Assembly: GCA_029762625.1 (NCBI GenBank) | Contig: JARVGI010000007.1 | Span: forward strand, 46,365 to 110,364 | Direction: 5' to 3' | Length of the DNA: 64,000 nucleotides | From: Methanomicrobiaceae archaeon | GTDB lineage: Archaea; Halobacteriota; Methanomicrobia; Methanomicrobiales; Methanomicrobiaceae | In this document: positions 46,451 through 56,145 of the stretch, in pieces | Layout: every line of letters begins with the position of its first letter | Numbering within the stretch: position 1 is the stretch's first letter | Notes under the pieces: model-generated | The model's database searches: none | What the model was told of the DNA's origin: nothing | What the model saw: only the letters and a program-made list of their open reading frames with translations | Translations under genes and position numbers: made by a program

Positions 46451-46960
46451 ATGCAAACAATCGCCGCAATCGTCACCAATCTCTTTGAAGACAGCGAGTA
46501 TATCGATCCTGCGGAAGCCCTCAAGAAAGCCGGGCACACGGTGGTCACGGTGGGGATCCGGGAGGAGGAGGTAGTCTGGGGCAAGACCGACAACTCGCCG
46601 GTCAAGATCGACCGGGCGGTGGGCTCGGTGAACGTGGACGAGTTCGACGCGCTGCTCATCCCCGGTGGATATTCGCCCGATAAATTGCGCGTCTTCGACG
46701 AGGCCGTCGAGTTCGTCCGCGCCTTTGTCATGAGCGGCAGACCGGTCTTCGTGATCTGCCACGGCCCGCAGCTGCTCATCACCGCCGGGGTGCTCGAAGG
46801 GCGGCGGGTCACCGGCTACGCCTCGATCGTGCAGGACATCAAAAACGCCGGCGCCGAATACGTCGATGAGGAAGTGGTTGTGGACGGCAACCTCGTCTCG
46901 TCCCGGGGGCCGGCGGACCTGCCGGCGTTCATCCGCACCATGCTTGAGAAACTCGCGTAG
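46451..46960 (+). CDS. DJ-1/PfpI family protein
   Basis: A 169-residue DJ-1/PfpI superfamily protein. The nucleophile elbow is VICHGPQLL with Cys about residue 102; the family Glu/Asp and His lie in ALLIPGGYSPDKL and nearby. Members act as glyoxalase-like deglycases, proteases or chaperones; substrate unknown here. ATG at 46451 follows GAGGTGTGAAAG. It is 10 bases before a flavoprotein disulfide reductase and may share its transcript. A roughly 230-base gap before it holds no gene. Confidence 0.9.
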   Translation: MQTIAAIVTNLFEDSEYIDPAEALKKAGHTVVTVGIREEEVVWGKTDNSPVKIDRAVGSVNVDEFDALLIPGGYSPDKLRVFDEAVEFVRAFVMSGRPVFVICHGPQLLITAGVLEGRRVTGYASIVQDIKNAGAEYVDEEVVVDGNLVSSRGPADLPAFIRTMLEKLA

Positions 46961-46970
46961 CTGGGGGAAT

Positions 46971-48344
46971 ATGATGGGACAGGAACGGGACTATGATGTC
47001 GTGGTGATCGGGTCGGGGGGCGGGTCCTATATCGCCGGAAAGGCCGCCCACACGGGCCATTCCGTCGCCCTAATCGAACGCGGGCCGATCGGGGGCACCT
47101 GCCCGAACACGGGGTGCATCCCCTCCAAAATGATCTTCTATCCCGCCGAGGTGGCCACCCTGATCCGGGAGGCGGAGAAGGTCGGTATCCATGCGGAGAT
47201 CACCGGCATCAATTTCGACCGTATCTTCGAGCGGATGCGGCGCGACCGGGAGCGGCGCCGTGACATCGCCCGCGAATGGACGGTTCAGACGGACAACCTC
47301 GACTTCTACGAAACAGAAGCCCGGTTCGTCGGTGAGCGGACCCTGCAGGCGGGCGATGCGACCCTCAGGGGGGAGAAAGTCTTCATCGCCACCGGCGCGC
47401 GACCGGCTGTCCCTCCCATCGAGGGGCTTGACGCGGTGGATTACCTGACCAACGAAACGGCCCTCGAACTTTCGGCGCTCCCCGAGAGCATCATCATCGT
47501 CGGCGGCGGCTACGTCGCCATCGGCTACGCCCATTTCTTCTCGAGCCTCGGCACGGCGAGCACCGTGCTCCAGCGCAATGTCCGCATCCTCCCCGAGGAG
47601 GAGCCGTGGCTCACCGAACGCCTCACCGCCGCCCTCTCCTCCCGAGCCCGGATCTGCACCGGGATCGAGGTGGCCTCGGTTGAGGCGGCGAACGGCGGCG
47701 TGCTCGTCCGCGGCAGGGACCGGTCCCGCGGGGAGGAGCGGGAATTTTCGGCGGAACACCTCATGATCGCCACGGGGAGGCGGTCGAACGCCGACACCCT
47801 CGATCTCCCGCGAGCCGGGATCGAGACCGACGCCCACGGCTTCGTGGCGACCAACCCCTACCTCGAGACCTCGGCGGAAGGGGTCTGGGCGATCGGCGAC
47901 GCTAACGGGAAGGGCATGTTCCGCCACGCCGCAAACCGCGAAGCCCGCCTCGCATGGCACAACGCCACCCGCGCCGATAAAATCGCCATGGACTATCGCG
48001 CCGTCCCGCATGCCGTGTTCTGCTACCCGCCCGTGGCCTCGGTGGGGCTTGTGGAGGAGGAGGCACGGCAGTCCCGAGATATCAGGGTGGGAAGGGCCGC
48101 GTACATGGACACGGCGAAGGGGATCGCCATGGCCGAGGAGACCGGCATGGCCTCGCTGATCGTCGACGCCGCCACGGACGAGGTGCTGGGCTTTCATATC
48201 GTGGGGCCGGGAGCGCCGGAAATCATCCAGGAAGTGGTCAACGTGATCGCCCGTAGTGGCACCTGGCACGAGCTCGAAACCCTGCATATCCACCCGGCAC
48301 TGAGCGAGGTCGTGCAGCGGACGGTCGAACACCTGGAGGAGTGA
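46971..48344 (+). CDS. FAD-dependent pyridine nucleotide-disulfide oxidoreductase
   Basis: A 457-residue dihydrolipoamide dehydrogenase/mercuric-reductase-like flavoprotein. FAD-binding VVVIGSGGGSYIAGKAA is followed by the redox-active disulfide GGTCPNTGCIPSK. The NAD(P) fold is IIIVGGGYVAIGYAHFF, FAD is closed by VWAIGDANGK, and the dimer-interface His-Pro (LHIHPALSEVV) of the active site is present. No lipoyl or metal-binding domain is fused. Likely reduces a small disulfide or CoA-like thiol; substrate open. It may be co-transcribed with the DJ-1 gene. Confidence 0.9.
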   Translation: MMGQERDYDVVVIGSGGGSYIAGKAAHTGHSVALIERGPIGGTCPNTGCIPSKMIFYPAEVATLIREAEKVGIHAEITGINFDRIFERMRRDRERRRDIAREWTVQTDNLDFYETEARFVGERTLQAGDATLRGEKVFIATGARPAVPPIEGLDAVDYLTNETALELSALPESIIIVGGGYVAIGYAHFFSSLGTASTVLQRNVRILPEEEPWLTERLTAALSSRARICTGIEVASVEAANGGVLVRGRDRSRGEEREFSAEHLMIATGRRSNADTLDLPRAGIETDAHGFVATNPYLETSAEGVWAIGDANGKGMFRHAANREARLAWHNATRADKIAMDYRAVPHAVFCYPPVASVGLVEEEARQSRDIRVGRAAYMDTAKGIAMAEETGMASLIVDAATDEVLGFHIVGPGAPEIIQEVVNVIARSGTWHELETLHIHPALSEVVQRTVEHLEE

Positions 48345-48416
48345 AGGGGCGGGGAGCGGCGCCCGTTTCTCCCCACACATATAAATACCCACCGGAAACA
48401 ATCATTGACTATTGCA
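48345..48416 (+). promoter_or_regulatory. Promoter of the HEAT-repeat membrane protein
   Basis: The sequence acacatataaatacccacc (about 48374-48391) is a strong archaeal TATA-like element about 25 bases before a possible start near 48405-48417, so the transcript is probably leaderless or nearly so. Confidence 0.55.
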
Positions 48417-49394
48417 ATGGCCATTTCCGTCTCCGACCTCATCTGGTCGAAAACATTCAGGACCACCGTGCTCGCCGTGGTGCTGATCGCCGGGACGCTG
48501 ATCGAGCTCTACCTCCACCTGTTCCTCGGCATATCCACGGGCTACACGCATTTCTACTACCTCTTCCTCGTTCCCCTCGCCATCCTCTTCCAGCGCAACA
48601 CGGTCTTTTTCGGCATCTACCTTGCAGGGCTCCACGTGGCCATCGAGTGGATGAACGCAGGCGCGATCAGCGAGGCGACCTGGTTCCGGGCGATCATGTT
48701 CGTGGCGGTCGCCTACGTGAGCGGGTACATCTTCGCGGTGATCGAGCGGCGCAACATCGACCTGCTCACCTACCTCGCGGAACGCTCCTCGTGGTCGCGC
48801 ATCTCGCCCGACGCCCACGCCGACGAGATGGGCGAGATCGAGCCCCGGACCGTCGCCGGGACCACGGTCATGAACCTCAAGCGGAACGCCAACATCAGGG
48901 GCCTCGTCTCCGCCCTCTCGCACCGTGACGTGGAGGTGCGCTACCGGGCGGCGATCGCGCTCGGCGATCTCGGCGATCCTGCCGCCGTCGAGCCCCTGTC
49001 CCACGCCCTCAAGGACGAGAACAGTGGGGTGCGGTGGGAGGCGGCGGAAGCGCTGGGCAAGATCGGGGGCCCCGCCGTGCACGCTCTCGCGAAGGCCGTC
49101 CACGACGAGGACGACGACATCCGGTGGCGGGCGGCGATAGCACTCGGAGAGATCGGCGGCGATGAGGCGATCGAGGCGCTCATCGAGGCGCTCTCCGACG
49201 AGGACGCCTATGTCCGCAGCCGGGCGATCAATTCGCTCGCCGCAATCGGGGAGCCGGCGATAGAGCCGCTCCGCGCCGCCTACCCGGGCGGCGATGCGCA
49301 GGTGCGCGGGTGCGTGACGGCGGCACTCTCCCGGATCGGCGACCCGGGCAGGGAGGCGCTGCAGCAGCTGTCCGCCGGGGAGGCGAAACAGTGA
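48417..49394 (+). CDS. Membrane-anchored HEAT-repeat protein
   Basis: A 325-residue protein with three to four N-terminal hydrophobic segments (residues 15-120, for example VLAVVLIAGTLIELYLHLFL and IMFVAVAYVSGYIFAVI). They are followed by about five PBS-lyase-type HEAT repeats of about 31 residues (for example VEVRYRAAIALGDLGDPAAVE and VRWEAAEALGKIGG). HEAT arrays bind proteins; the membrane part resembles the four-helix sensor inputs seen ahead of archaeal kinases. A TTG at 48405 is an alternative start. The next gene encodes a soluble protein with the same repeats, so they may have arisen by duplication. Confidence 0.85.
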   Translation: MAISVSDLIWSKTFRTTVLAVVLIAGTLIELYLHLFLGISTGYTHFYYLFLVPLAILFQRNTVFFGIYLAGLHVAIEWMNAGAISEATWFRAIMFVAVAYVSGYIFAVIERRNIDLLTYLAERSSWSRISPDAHADEMGEIEPRTVAGTTVMNLKRNANIRGLVSALSHRDVEVRYRAAIALGDLGDPAAVEPLSHALKDENSGVRWEAAEALGKIGGPAVHALAKAVHDEDDDIRWRAAIALGEIGGDEAIEALIEALSDEDAYVRSRAINSLAAIGEPAIEPLRAAYPGGDAQVRGCVTAALSRIGDPGREALQQLSAGEAKQ

Positions 49395-49467
49395 AGCATG
49401 ATATCCGCCAACCTTTCGAGACCGACGGGCCCGTGCGAAAGAAACATGGGTTTGGGGGATGGTGCCA

Positions 49468-49986
49468 ATGACGATGGAAGAGACCGTGGCAGGGATGGTC
49501 GCCGGCCTGCGCAAGGGCACGCTTGATTCCCGGCGTGCGATCGTACACCAGCTGGCCGATCTGGGGGAGGAGGGCGTGGCCTCCATTATCGAGGAGATGG
49601 AGCGGGAGGAGGATGCCGATGTGCGCTGGTATCTCGCGGGCGCGCTGGTCAGGATCGGCGAGCCCGCCATCGAGCCGCTCATCGAAGCGCTCGTGACGAG
49701 CAACGACGACGAGGCCCGCCGCTACATGGCCGCGGCGCTGGGCAGCCTCGGCGAGCCCGCCATCAGGCCGCTGATCGATCTGTTGGGATCGAACCGCGAG
49801 GATGTGCGGGGCTATGCCGCGCTCGCCCTCTGCAGGATCGGCGAGCCCGCCGTCGACCCCCTGCTGCAAAGCCTGGACCGCACGAGCGGGGTCCAGCACA
49901 CCTGTGCGGCGCTCACCCTCTGGAAGATGGGGGAGCTGGGGCCCGAAGCCCTGCAGGGATACTTCGAGAAAAAAGAAGAAAAATAA
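49468..49986 (+). CDS. Soluble HEAT-repeat protein
   Basis: A 172-residue all-helical protein with about five HEAT/PBS-lyase repeats (for example VRWYLAGALVRIGEPAIEPL, ARRYMAAALGSLGEPAIRPL, VRGYAALALCRIGEPAVDPL). ATG at 49468 is preferred because GGGGG lies 9 bases upstream; ATG 49459 is too close to it. It follows the membrane HEAT protein by 73 bases. Function unknown; probably a docking protein. The stop is one base from the convergent thymidylate synthase stop. Confidence 0.85.
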   Translation: MTMEETVAGMVAGLRKGTLDSRRAIVHQLADLGEEGVASIIEEMEREEDADVRWYLAGALVRIGEPAIEPLIEALVTSNDDEARRYMAAALGSLGEPAIRPLIDLLGSNREDVRGYAALALCRIGEPAVDPLLQSLDRTSGVQHTCAALTLWKMGELGPEALQGYFEKKEEK

Positions 49987-49987
49987 C

Positions 49988-50722
49988 CTATCGTTTCAAC
50001 CGCTTCAGGTGCTCTGCGGAATCGAAGCCCTCCATCCACTCGAGGAGGTCAAGGCCGTGGACGTAGCGCATCAGCTCCTCGTAGTCCCGCTCGTAGTAGA
50101 GGTGCGCCGAGACCGAGGTGTGGGAGTACCACCCCACGGACGCACCGAGTTCATTGGCAATCTTCTCCTGCAGGTGGGCGAGAGCGTACATGTTGGCCCC
50201 CAGCGCCGAGAGCATGTCGTTGCTCCGGAACTCGAGGTGCATGTTGAGCTTTCCGTCCCGCACGAAGCACTGCATCCGCTGCAGGCAGGGGGGGCTCGCC
50301 GAGAGCATGTCCTTTTCGGGATACCATGTGATCGCCATGGCCCGGCGTGATGCGGGCTCTTCTTTGAGCTTTTCGACGATATAGGCGATCTGGTCGTAGC
50401 CCTGCCCGTCGCCTTCGCCCCGCAGCTCATCTCCGATCCTGCGGGGGTAGTCGAAGAGGCGGTCATGGTAGGTGTAGACGAACTCCGAGTCCGAACCTTC
50501 TAAAAGATCGCGGACGTATTGCTGCATGGCGCCCGCACCGAACATGTTGTGCGGGCTGATCATGTACTCGGCGAGCGGGTCGCCGATATGGATGCTGAGC
50601 GGCTCGGGCATCTCCAGCGTCTTTTCCCCGTCCTCGGTAAGCAGGTAGCGGCCGTATTTGAGAATGGTCCTGATGACCTCTTCGTGTGCCTTGCCGATGC
50701 AGAAGCTGCGTACATTAAACAT
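49988..50722 (-). CDS. thyA: Thymidylate synthase, archaeal ThyA type
   Basis: A 244-residue thymidylate synthase methylating dUMP to dTMP. The catalytic Cys is in [13 protein letters not shown] and the dUMP-binding segment is [18 protein letters not shown]. The protein is shorter than bacterial ThyA and has the archaeal pattern, which uses tetrahydromethanopterin- or folate-type donors. ATG at 50722 starts [16 protein letters not shown], the archaeal N-terminus. It is divergent from DNA polymerase D large subunit (146 bases between), linking dTTP supply and replication at one locus. Confidence 0.92.
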   Translation of the reverse strand: MFNVRSFCIGKAHEEVIRTILKYGRYLLTEDGEKTLEMPEPLSIHIGDPLAEYMISPHNMFGAGAMQQYVRDLLEGSDSEFVYTYHDRLFDYPRRIGDELRGEGDGQGYDQIAYIVEKLKEEPASRRAMAITWYPEKDMLSASPPCLQRMQCFVRDGKLNMHLEFRSNDMLSALGANMYALAHLQEKIANELGASVGWYSHTSVSAHLYYERDYEELMRYVHGLDLLEWMEGFDSAEHLKRLKR

Positions 50723-50868
50723 TGCGGTTTCCTCTCCCCCGTGCGTGGATCCGTCGGGCATCCACCGTGTCCCAAGGGTTGGCACTCATGGGGCATGTTG
50801 TTTGCGAATCGGTCACGGGCCCGGCGGATCGCCAAGGCATAAATGGGGCGATCACCCACAAGTACTCC

Positions 50869-53800
50869 ATGCAGGTCTCGCCGGAGATGGAGCAGTATTT
50901 TTCGGAGCTCCACGAGGGGCTGGCGGAGGCGATCGAGGTCGCCCGACGGGCCCGCGCCCGCGGCCTCGACCCCCGGCAGGAGGTCGAGATCCCGGTGGCA
51001 AGCGACCTCGCCGACCGCGTGGAGGCGCTGCTCGGCTACAGGGGCGTGGCCGCGCGGCTGCGGGCGCTTGAGCAGGAGATGAGCCGCGAGGAGGCGGCGC
51101 TCAAGATCGGCGACGCCTTCGCGGCACAGGAGTTCGGCGAAACCACGCGGGAGGAGATCCTCGACCACGCCATCCGCACCTCGATGGGCCTTCTCACGGA
51201 AGGGGTGGTGGCGGCCCCGACCGAGGGGATCGCCAAGGTGGGGATCGGCAAGAACGACGACGGCACCGAGTACCTGAAGGTCTACTACGCCGGGCCCATC
51301 CGCAGCGCCGGGGGCACCGCACAGGCGCTCTCGGTGCTGGTCGGCGACTACGTGCGCCGGGCGCTGGGCCTGAACCGCTTCATCCCCCGCCCCGAAGAGG
51401 TGGAGCGCTATATCGAGGAGATCCGACAGTACAACTCTATCATGAGCCTGCAGTACCTCCCCTCGGAGCGGGAGCTGCGGCTGATCATCGAAAACTGCCC
51501 GGTCTGCATCGACGGCGAGCCCACCGAGTCGGTGGAGGTCTCCGGCTACCGCAACCTCGAACGGGTCGAGACCAACGTGGTGCGGGGCGGGATGGCGCTG
51601 GTGGTCGCCGAAGGGCTGGCCCTGAAAGCCCCCAAAATCCAGAAGAACGTCCGCAAGATGAAGATGGAGGGCTGGGACTGGCTGGACGATCTTATCGGGG
51701 GCTCCGCTGCCAAGGGCGACGACGACGAGGCCGGCGCCGCCCTCAAGCCCAAGGACAAGTACATCCGCGACCTGATCGGCGGCAGGCCCGTCTTCTCCTA
51801 CCCCATGCGAAAGGGGGGATTCCGCCTCCGGTACGGCCGGTCGCGCAACACCGGGTTTGCGTCGGCGGGCCTGAATCCCGCCACCATGCACATCCTCGGG
51901 GATTTCCTGGCCACGGGAACCCAGATGAAGGTGGAGCGGCCCGGCAAGGCCGCCGGGATCGTGCCGGTGGACACCATCGAGGGGCCGACGGTGCGTCTCG
52001 TCGGCGGCGAGGTCCGCAGGGTCGACGACAAGGACGAGGCGGTGGCCCTCGCAGGAAAGGTGGAGGCAATTCTCGACGTGGGGGAGATACTGGTCAGCTA
52101 CGGCGAGTTCGCGGAGAATAACCACCCCCTGATGCCAGCCGCCTACTGCGAGGAGTGGTGGCGGCTGGAAGGGGGCGAGCGGACGCCGGAAAACGAGATG
52201 GAGGCCATCGAGATGGCCCTCGCCGGCGCCTACCTCCACCCCCGCTACACCTACTTCTGGGACGACTGCACGCCGGCGCAGGTCCGCACGCTCGCCGACA
52301 TCGTCGCCGCACACGGGAGGCGTGAGGAGGGAAAGCTGCTCCTGCCCATCGATGCGGAGGCGAAGGCGATCCTCGAGGAGGTGCTCGTACCCCATAGCGT
52401 CAGGGACGATACGGTGGTCATCGCCGAGCCCATGGTGCTCCTCGCCTGCCTGGGCCTGAACGTCCGGCTCGAGCACCGGGCTCAGTGGCAGGACGCACCT
52501 GAGACTGACGCAATGGCGCTGGTCGCCCACCTCGCGGGCTTCCGCCTGCGCTCGAAAGCCGGTACCCGCATCGGGGGCCGCATGGGCCGGCCCGGCAAGT
52601 CCAAGCCCCGTGAGATGCGGCCCCCGCCCCACGGGCTCTTCCCGGTGGGCGACGCCGGAGGGTCCCGGCGCTCGGTGCAGGAGGCGAGCGGCCACAGCGC
52701 GGGGAACAACGGCAAGACCGGGGTGATCACGGCTGAGGTGGGCAAACGGCGCTGCCCCGCCTGCGGGGCGATCACCTTCAGGAACGCCTGCGAGTGCGGG
52801 GCCCATACAGTGCCGGTCTTTTCCTGCCCCCGGTGCGGCAGGGAGACGGACGGAGAGGAGTGCCCGGCCTGCGGGGCCGGATCGGTCTGCGCCCAGGTGA
52901 TCCCCATCGATGTCAGGCAGGAATACGCACAGGCACTCCAGCATCTCGGGATGCGGGAGTCGGAACTCAAGCTGGTCAAGGGGGTCAAGGGGCTGATGTC
53001 GCGGGAGCGGACGATAGAGGCGATGGAGAAGGCCGTGCTTCGGGCCGTCCGCAACCTCTTTGTATTCAAGGACGGAACCATCCGCTACGACATGATCGAC
53101 CTTCCCATCACCCACATCCGCCCCCGGGAGATCGAGGTGAGCCCCGAGCGCCTGCGGGAGCTCGGCTACACCCATGACATCCACGGCGAGCCGCTCACCG
53201 ACGAAGAGCAGGTGCTGGAACTGAAGGCCCAGGACATCCTGGTCTCCCGGGGCTGCGGCGACCACCTCGTGCAGGTGGCCGGGTTCATCGACGATATGCT
53301 GGAAAAGCTCTACGGACAGGAGCCCTACTACCGGGTCAAAAGCCGCGGCGATCTGGTGGGCCACCTGCTGATGGGGCTCGCCCCCCACACCAGCGCCGGG
53401 GTGCTGGCCCGCCTGATCGGGTATACGGAAGCGAATGTCGGCTACGCCCACCCCTTCTTCCACGCCGCGAAACGGCGCAACTGCTTCCGCGGCGACACCG
53501 AGATTGCCGTCTACGACGGTTCTGTCTGGAAAACGCGCCCCATCCGTGAGTTCGTGCTGGAGAACTTCGATATCGACCGGCCAGGGATCGACCGGGCGGG
53601 CACCTACTACTCCGACCCGGCCAACCCCTGCTCGGTGCACAGCATCGATTGCCACGGCAACATCCATATCAGGAGGATCACCTCGGTCTCGGTGCACCGG
53701 GCGCCGAAGGCGCTGATCCACTTCGAGACCCGGCGGGGCCGCACCCTCACCGTCACTCCCGAGCACGCCATGATCCTCTGCGATCTCACCCATATGCGCA

Positions 53801-54729
53801 GGATCAAGGCCATGGAGGTGAAGGTCAACGACTGCGTCCCTCTCTTCGAGGGTGGGGTGATGATCACCGACACCATCACCCGCGCCGAGATCGTGTCGGC
53901 CACAGATACCCACGTCTACTGCGTGACGGTGGCCGACGACCACTCGCTGGTGGCGAACGGCATCTTCACGGGCCAGTGCGACGGCGACGAGGACTGCGTC
54001 ATGCTGCTCCTCGACGGGCTGATCAACTTCTCGCGGGCATTTCTGCCGGAGACGCGGGGGGGGTCGATGGACGCGCCGCTGGTGCTTACCGAGCGGATCG
54101 ACCCTGCCGAGATCGACAAGGAGAGCCACAATGTCGACGCCTGCGCCGCCTACCCCCTCGAGCTCTACCTCAAGGGCCTCGAGTACGCCCACCCGAGGGA
54201 GCTCGAGAAGGTCATCGACCACGTGGAGCTGCGCCTGGGCACGCCCGCCCAGTATGAGGGGATCATGTTCACCCACGACACGAGCGATATCTCCGCGGGC
54301 CCGGCCGAGTCCACCTACACCCTGATGGGCACCATGATCGAGAAGCTGGACGCCGAGCTCACCCTCGCCCGCATCATCCGGGCGGTGGACGAGGACGATG
54401 TGGCGGAACGGGTGCTCAACACCCACTTCATCCGCGACCTGATGGGCAACCTCAACGCCTTTTCCCGGCAGAAGCTCCGCTGCACCCGGTGCAACGCCAA
54501 GTTCCGGCGGATGCCCATGACCGGCAAGTGCACCCGCTGCGGGGGCAACGTCATCCAGACGGTCCACGAGGGCTCGGTGAAGAAGTACCTGGAGATGTCC
54601 CGGCAGATGTGCGAGGACTTCGCCGTCCGGGAGTACACAAGGCAACGGATCGAGGTGCTGGAGATGGCCATCGAGGCCACCTTCGGCAAGGACAACGAAA
54701 AGCAGCTGGGCCTCGCCGACTTCATGTGA
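50869..54729 (+). CDS. polC: DNA polymerase D (Pol II) large subunit DP2, intein-containing precursor
   Basis: A 1286-residue precursor of the catalytic subunit of archaeal replicative polymerase D, about 1121 residues after splicing. Landmarks in order: [19 protein letters not shown] (about residue 140), a zinc-finger module [16 protein letters not shown]...CPRCG...CPACG (about 625-665), the catalytic-core region split by an intein between RRN and CDGDEDC, and a C-terminal zinc finger CTRCNAKF...CTRCGGN used for DP1 and PCNA contact. [15 protein letters not shown] carries the metal-binding Asp residues. ATG at 50869 is the conserved start ([14 protein letters not shown]). The small subunit DP1 is not in the window. 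Confidence 0.96.
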   Translation: MQVSPEMEQYFSELHEGLAEAIEVARRARARGLDPRQEVEIPVASDLADRVEALLGYRGVAARLRALEQEMSREEAALKIGDAFAAQEFGETTREEILDHAIRTSMGLLTEGVVAAPTEGIAKVGIGKNDDGTEYLKVYYAGPIRSAGGTAQALSVLVGDYVRRALGLNRFIPRPEEVERYIEEIRQYNSIMSLQYLPSERELRLIIENCPVCIDGEPTESVEVSGYRNLERVETNVVRGGMALVVAEGLALKAPKIQKNVRKMKMEGWDWLDDLIGGSAAKGDDDEAGAALKPKDKYIRDLIGGRPVFSYPMRKGGFRLRYGRSRNTGFASAGLNPATMHILGDFLATGTQMKVERPGKAAGIVPVDTIEGPTVRLVGGEVRRVDDKDEAVALAGKVEAILDVGEILVSYGEFAENNHPLMPAAYCEEWWRLEGGERTPENEMEAIEMALAGAYLHPRYTYFWDDCTPAQVRTLADIVAAHGRREEGKLLLPIDAEAKAILEEVLVPHSVRDDTVVIAEPMVLLACLGLNVRLEHRAQWQDAPETDAMALVAHLAGFRLRSKAGTRIGGRMGRPGKSKPREMRPPPHGLFPVGDAGGSRRSVQEASGHSAGNNGKTGVITAEVGKRRCPACGAITFRNACECGAHTVPVFSCPRCGRETDGEECPACGAGSVCAQVIPIDVRQEYAQALQHLGMRESELKLVKGVKGLMSRERTIEAMEKAVLRAVRNLFVFKDGTIRYDMIDLPITHIRPREIEVSPERLRELGYTHDIHGEPLTDEEQVLELKAQDILVSRGCGDHLVQVAGFIDDMLEKLYGQEPYYRVKSRGDLVGHLLMGLAPHTSAGVLARLIGYTEANVGYAHPFFHAAKRRNCFRGDTEIAVYDGSVWKTRPIREFVLENFDIDRPGIDRAGTYYSDPANPCSVHSIDCHGNIHIRRITSVSVHRAPKALIHFETRRGRTLTVTPEHAMILCDLTHMRRIKAMEVKVNDCVPLFEGGVMITDTITRAEIVSATDTHVYCVTVADDHSLVANGIFTGQCDGDEDCVMLLLDGLINFSRAFLPETRGGSMDAPLVLTERIDPAEIDKESHNVDACAAYPLELYLKGLEYAHPRELEKVIDHVELRLGTPAQYEGIMFTHDTSDISAGPAESTYTLMGTMIEKLDAELTLARIIRAVDEDDVAERVLNTHFIRDLMGNLNAFSRQKLRCTRCNAKFRRMPMTGKCTRCGGNVIQTVHEGSVKKYLEMSRQMCEDFAVREYTRQRIEVLEMAIEATFGKDNEKQLGLADFM
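53482..53976 (+). mobile_element. Mini-intein in DNA polymerase D large subunit, 165 residues, no endonuclease
   Basis: In-frame intein between Asn (codon 53479-53481) and the Cys+1 of CDGDED. It starts [13 protein letters not shown] (block A, nucleophile Cys1), has block B VTPEHAM (TxxH), and ends with the block F/G sequence [13 protein letters not shown] then IFTGQ before Cys. The last residue is Gln instead of Asn, and the penultimate His is replaced by Gly; a terminal Gln is known for the Pyrococcus Pol II intein at the same site and splices. At 165 residues there is no room for a LAGLIDADG endonuclease. The insertion is in the most conserved catalytic motif of DP2. Confidence 0.9.
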
Positions 54730-54760
54730 GCCGGGCGATGCCGGGCCGCGGGGTGATGTT

Positions 54761-55210
54761 TTAGTCGTAGGCGAGCCGCGTCGTCTCGTCGGCGAGGGTC
54801 GGGGCGATCAGGTCCTTCCAGGCTTCCGCGTCCCACGTGCCGAGGGCCCGGTGGGTGGTGTGGTAGTTCTCCGGGATCGGGTGCGTGCCGACCACCACCT
54901 CCATGCCGTATTTTTCCCTGATAAACCGCTCAAAGGAGCGGATGCGGGGGCAGGGAGGATAGCCCACGACCATGCCGGTGGCGAAGTGGATGACCTCCGC
55001 ACCGTTCTTCGTCATCTCCGCCGGCACGTACTCGATGTTGCCGCCGGGGCACCCGTTGCAGGTCGCAAACCCGACCAGCTCCACCTCTTTGCCTTCATAC
55101 CGCGCAAACGCACCCTCCCGGTTGCGCAGGGCCCGCAGGCACTTGCCCCCCGCACACGTCCGGTAGCGGTCGCAGATGATGATTCCCAGCTTCACCTTGG
55201 TATCGTTCAT
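54761..55210 (-). CDS. CGGC-domain (metal/Fe-S binding) protein
   Basis: A 149-residue CGGC-domain protein, cytoplasmic. Cysteine motifs are ICDRYRTCAGGKCLRAL near the N-terminus, FATCNGCPGGN in the middle and GYPPCPRI, which likely bind iron-sulfur or zinc. Members are common in anaerobes with unknown function. The C-terminal part (GTHPIPENYHTTHRALGTW) is normal for the family. It converges with polC (31-base gap). Its upstream side faces the gap before tRNA-Leu. Confidence 0.88.
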   Translation of the reverse strand: MNDTKVKLGIIICDRYRTCAGGKCLRALRNREGAFARYEGKEVELVGFATCNGCPGGNIEYVPAEMTKNGAEVIHFATGMVVGYPPCPRIRSFERFIREKYGMEVVVGTHPIPENYHTTHRALGTWDAEAWKDLIAPTLADETTRLAYD

Positions 55211-55524
55211 ACTGATGTCTCCTGATCTCCGTGGATCCGGAGAGACGAAAAAGCGAGCGAAACGCTGCAGGAGGCCCTCGCAAACGACATCGCCATCAGC
55301 ACCTCATACGACGAATCCCCCCACCGCTAAGGGAGGTTTCCCCGGAGGCCAGGAAGCCCGGACAGCCCGGATCCCTAGCCCTCCGATTCCCCCCAAGGTA
55401 CCGATGGGCCCGAACGTCCAAACACTCAAACCCCCCAAAACCCCCGATGTCGATCGCTTCCCCTTCACCGGCCCTGCCAGCGACAGCAACATAAAAAAGC
55501 AAGAATGCCCTATATCATAGGCGA
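55211..55524. other. Intergenic gap with tRNA promoter
   Basis: No gene seen in 314 bases. It is pyrimidine- and C-rich in the middle (runs of C at 55385-55440). An A+T element, ataaaaaagc, at 55491-55500 lies about 25-34 bases before the tRNA 5' end and fits its TATA box. Confidence 0.6.
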
Positions 55525-55608
55525 GCGAGGGTAGCCAAGCTGGTCAAAGGCGGTGGACTCAAGATCCATTCTCGCAGGAGTTCGCGGGTTCGAATCCCTC
55601 CCCTCGCA
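55525..55608 (+). tRNA. tRNA-Leu (anticodon CAA)
   Basis: An 84-nt tRNA. Acceptor arms GCGAGGG (55525-55531) and CCCTCGC (55601-55607) pair fully, with discriminator A at 55608. The anticodon loop is ctCAAga, giving CAA for UUG codons. A long variable arm (ctcgcaggagttcgcg) fits Leu. The T loop TTCGAAT is canonical, though one T-stem pair is C-T. The 3' CCA is not encoded. It lies at the left edge of the accessory region that follows. Confidence 0.93.
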
Positions 55609-55848
55609 TTTTCCACAAAATTGTTATAAAAAATGATAAAATCCATTTTAATTAACATTTATTTTGCATCATTCAGCCGATTTATTTCAGTAATGGTAAA
55701 ATACACTCGGCAATTTTTGTTTATGCAACTAAGTTCAAGATTCTATATATGATGCGGGCAACCTCCAGAAACCTTCTGGTGGTGCAAATTTTTGATTTTA
55801 GTATTATTATAAGGCTAATTCATCATACAACAATAAAGGGAGAGAAAA
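55609..55848. other. A+T-rich spacer after tRNA-Leu
   Basis: No gene seen in 240 bases. Composition changes sharply from the GC-rich DNA before the tRNA, which would fit the start of an integrated segment. T-rich stretches right after the tRNA (ttttccacaaaattgtt) fit its terminator. Confidence 0.5.
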
Positions 55849-56145
55849 ATGACACTGTGGAAAATTACCTACACTCGACCATTCACAGCAAAACCGCTTG
55901 CCCAAGCCTTTTACATAAAAGGTCGAGGAAAAGATCCGCACTTCCCCGATATAATCGATTTTACGGTCGGGCGCGGCGAACCATCGGCAGCTTTCTCCGC
56001 GGTTGTCAGCATTGGCCCTAATAGAGAGCTGGCTGAAAGGATACCAGGAGGAAAAAATGATCTGTACTGGATGCTCCATGTCACCCGCCACATCGCTCTC
56101 ATTCATGGAGGAAAAGTGGAGACAAACTTAGAGAACCCGGAATAA
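55849..56145 (+). CDS. Small protein of unknown function
   Basis: A 98-residue protein with a good ribosome binding site (GGGAGAG 5 bases before the ATG) and an A+T-rich promoter. I do not recognise its family. It is basic in the middle (FYIKGRGKDPHFPDII) with a hydrophobic beta-like segment (AAFSAVVSIGPN) and an ending ALIHGGKVETNLENPE; no signal peptide, Cys pair or transmembrane segment. Codon use is plausible, less GC-rich than the core genes. It sits alone between tRNA-Leu and the first long repeat. Confidence 0.55.
   Translation: MTLWKITYTRPFTAKPLAQAFYIKGRGKDPHFPDIIDFTVGRGEPSAAFSAVVSIGPNRELAERIPGGKNDLYWMLHVTRHIALIHGGKVETNLENPE

Noticed and set aside
50560..54645. Very long minus-strand open frame (1361 codons) opposite DNA polymerase D
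   Set aside because: Composition is an antisense artefact of GC-rich codons (His, Asp, Gly and Pro repeats), no domain is recognisable, and the plus strand is a clear polymerase.
55176..55520. Plus-strand 114-codon open frame before tRNA-Leu
   Set aside because: Pro/Lys-rich, no domain; it overlaps the CGGC gene start region and the tRNA promoter.
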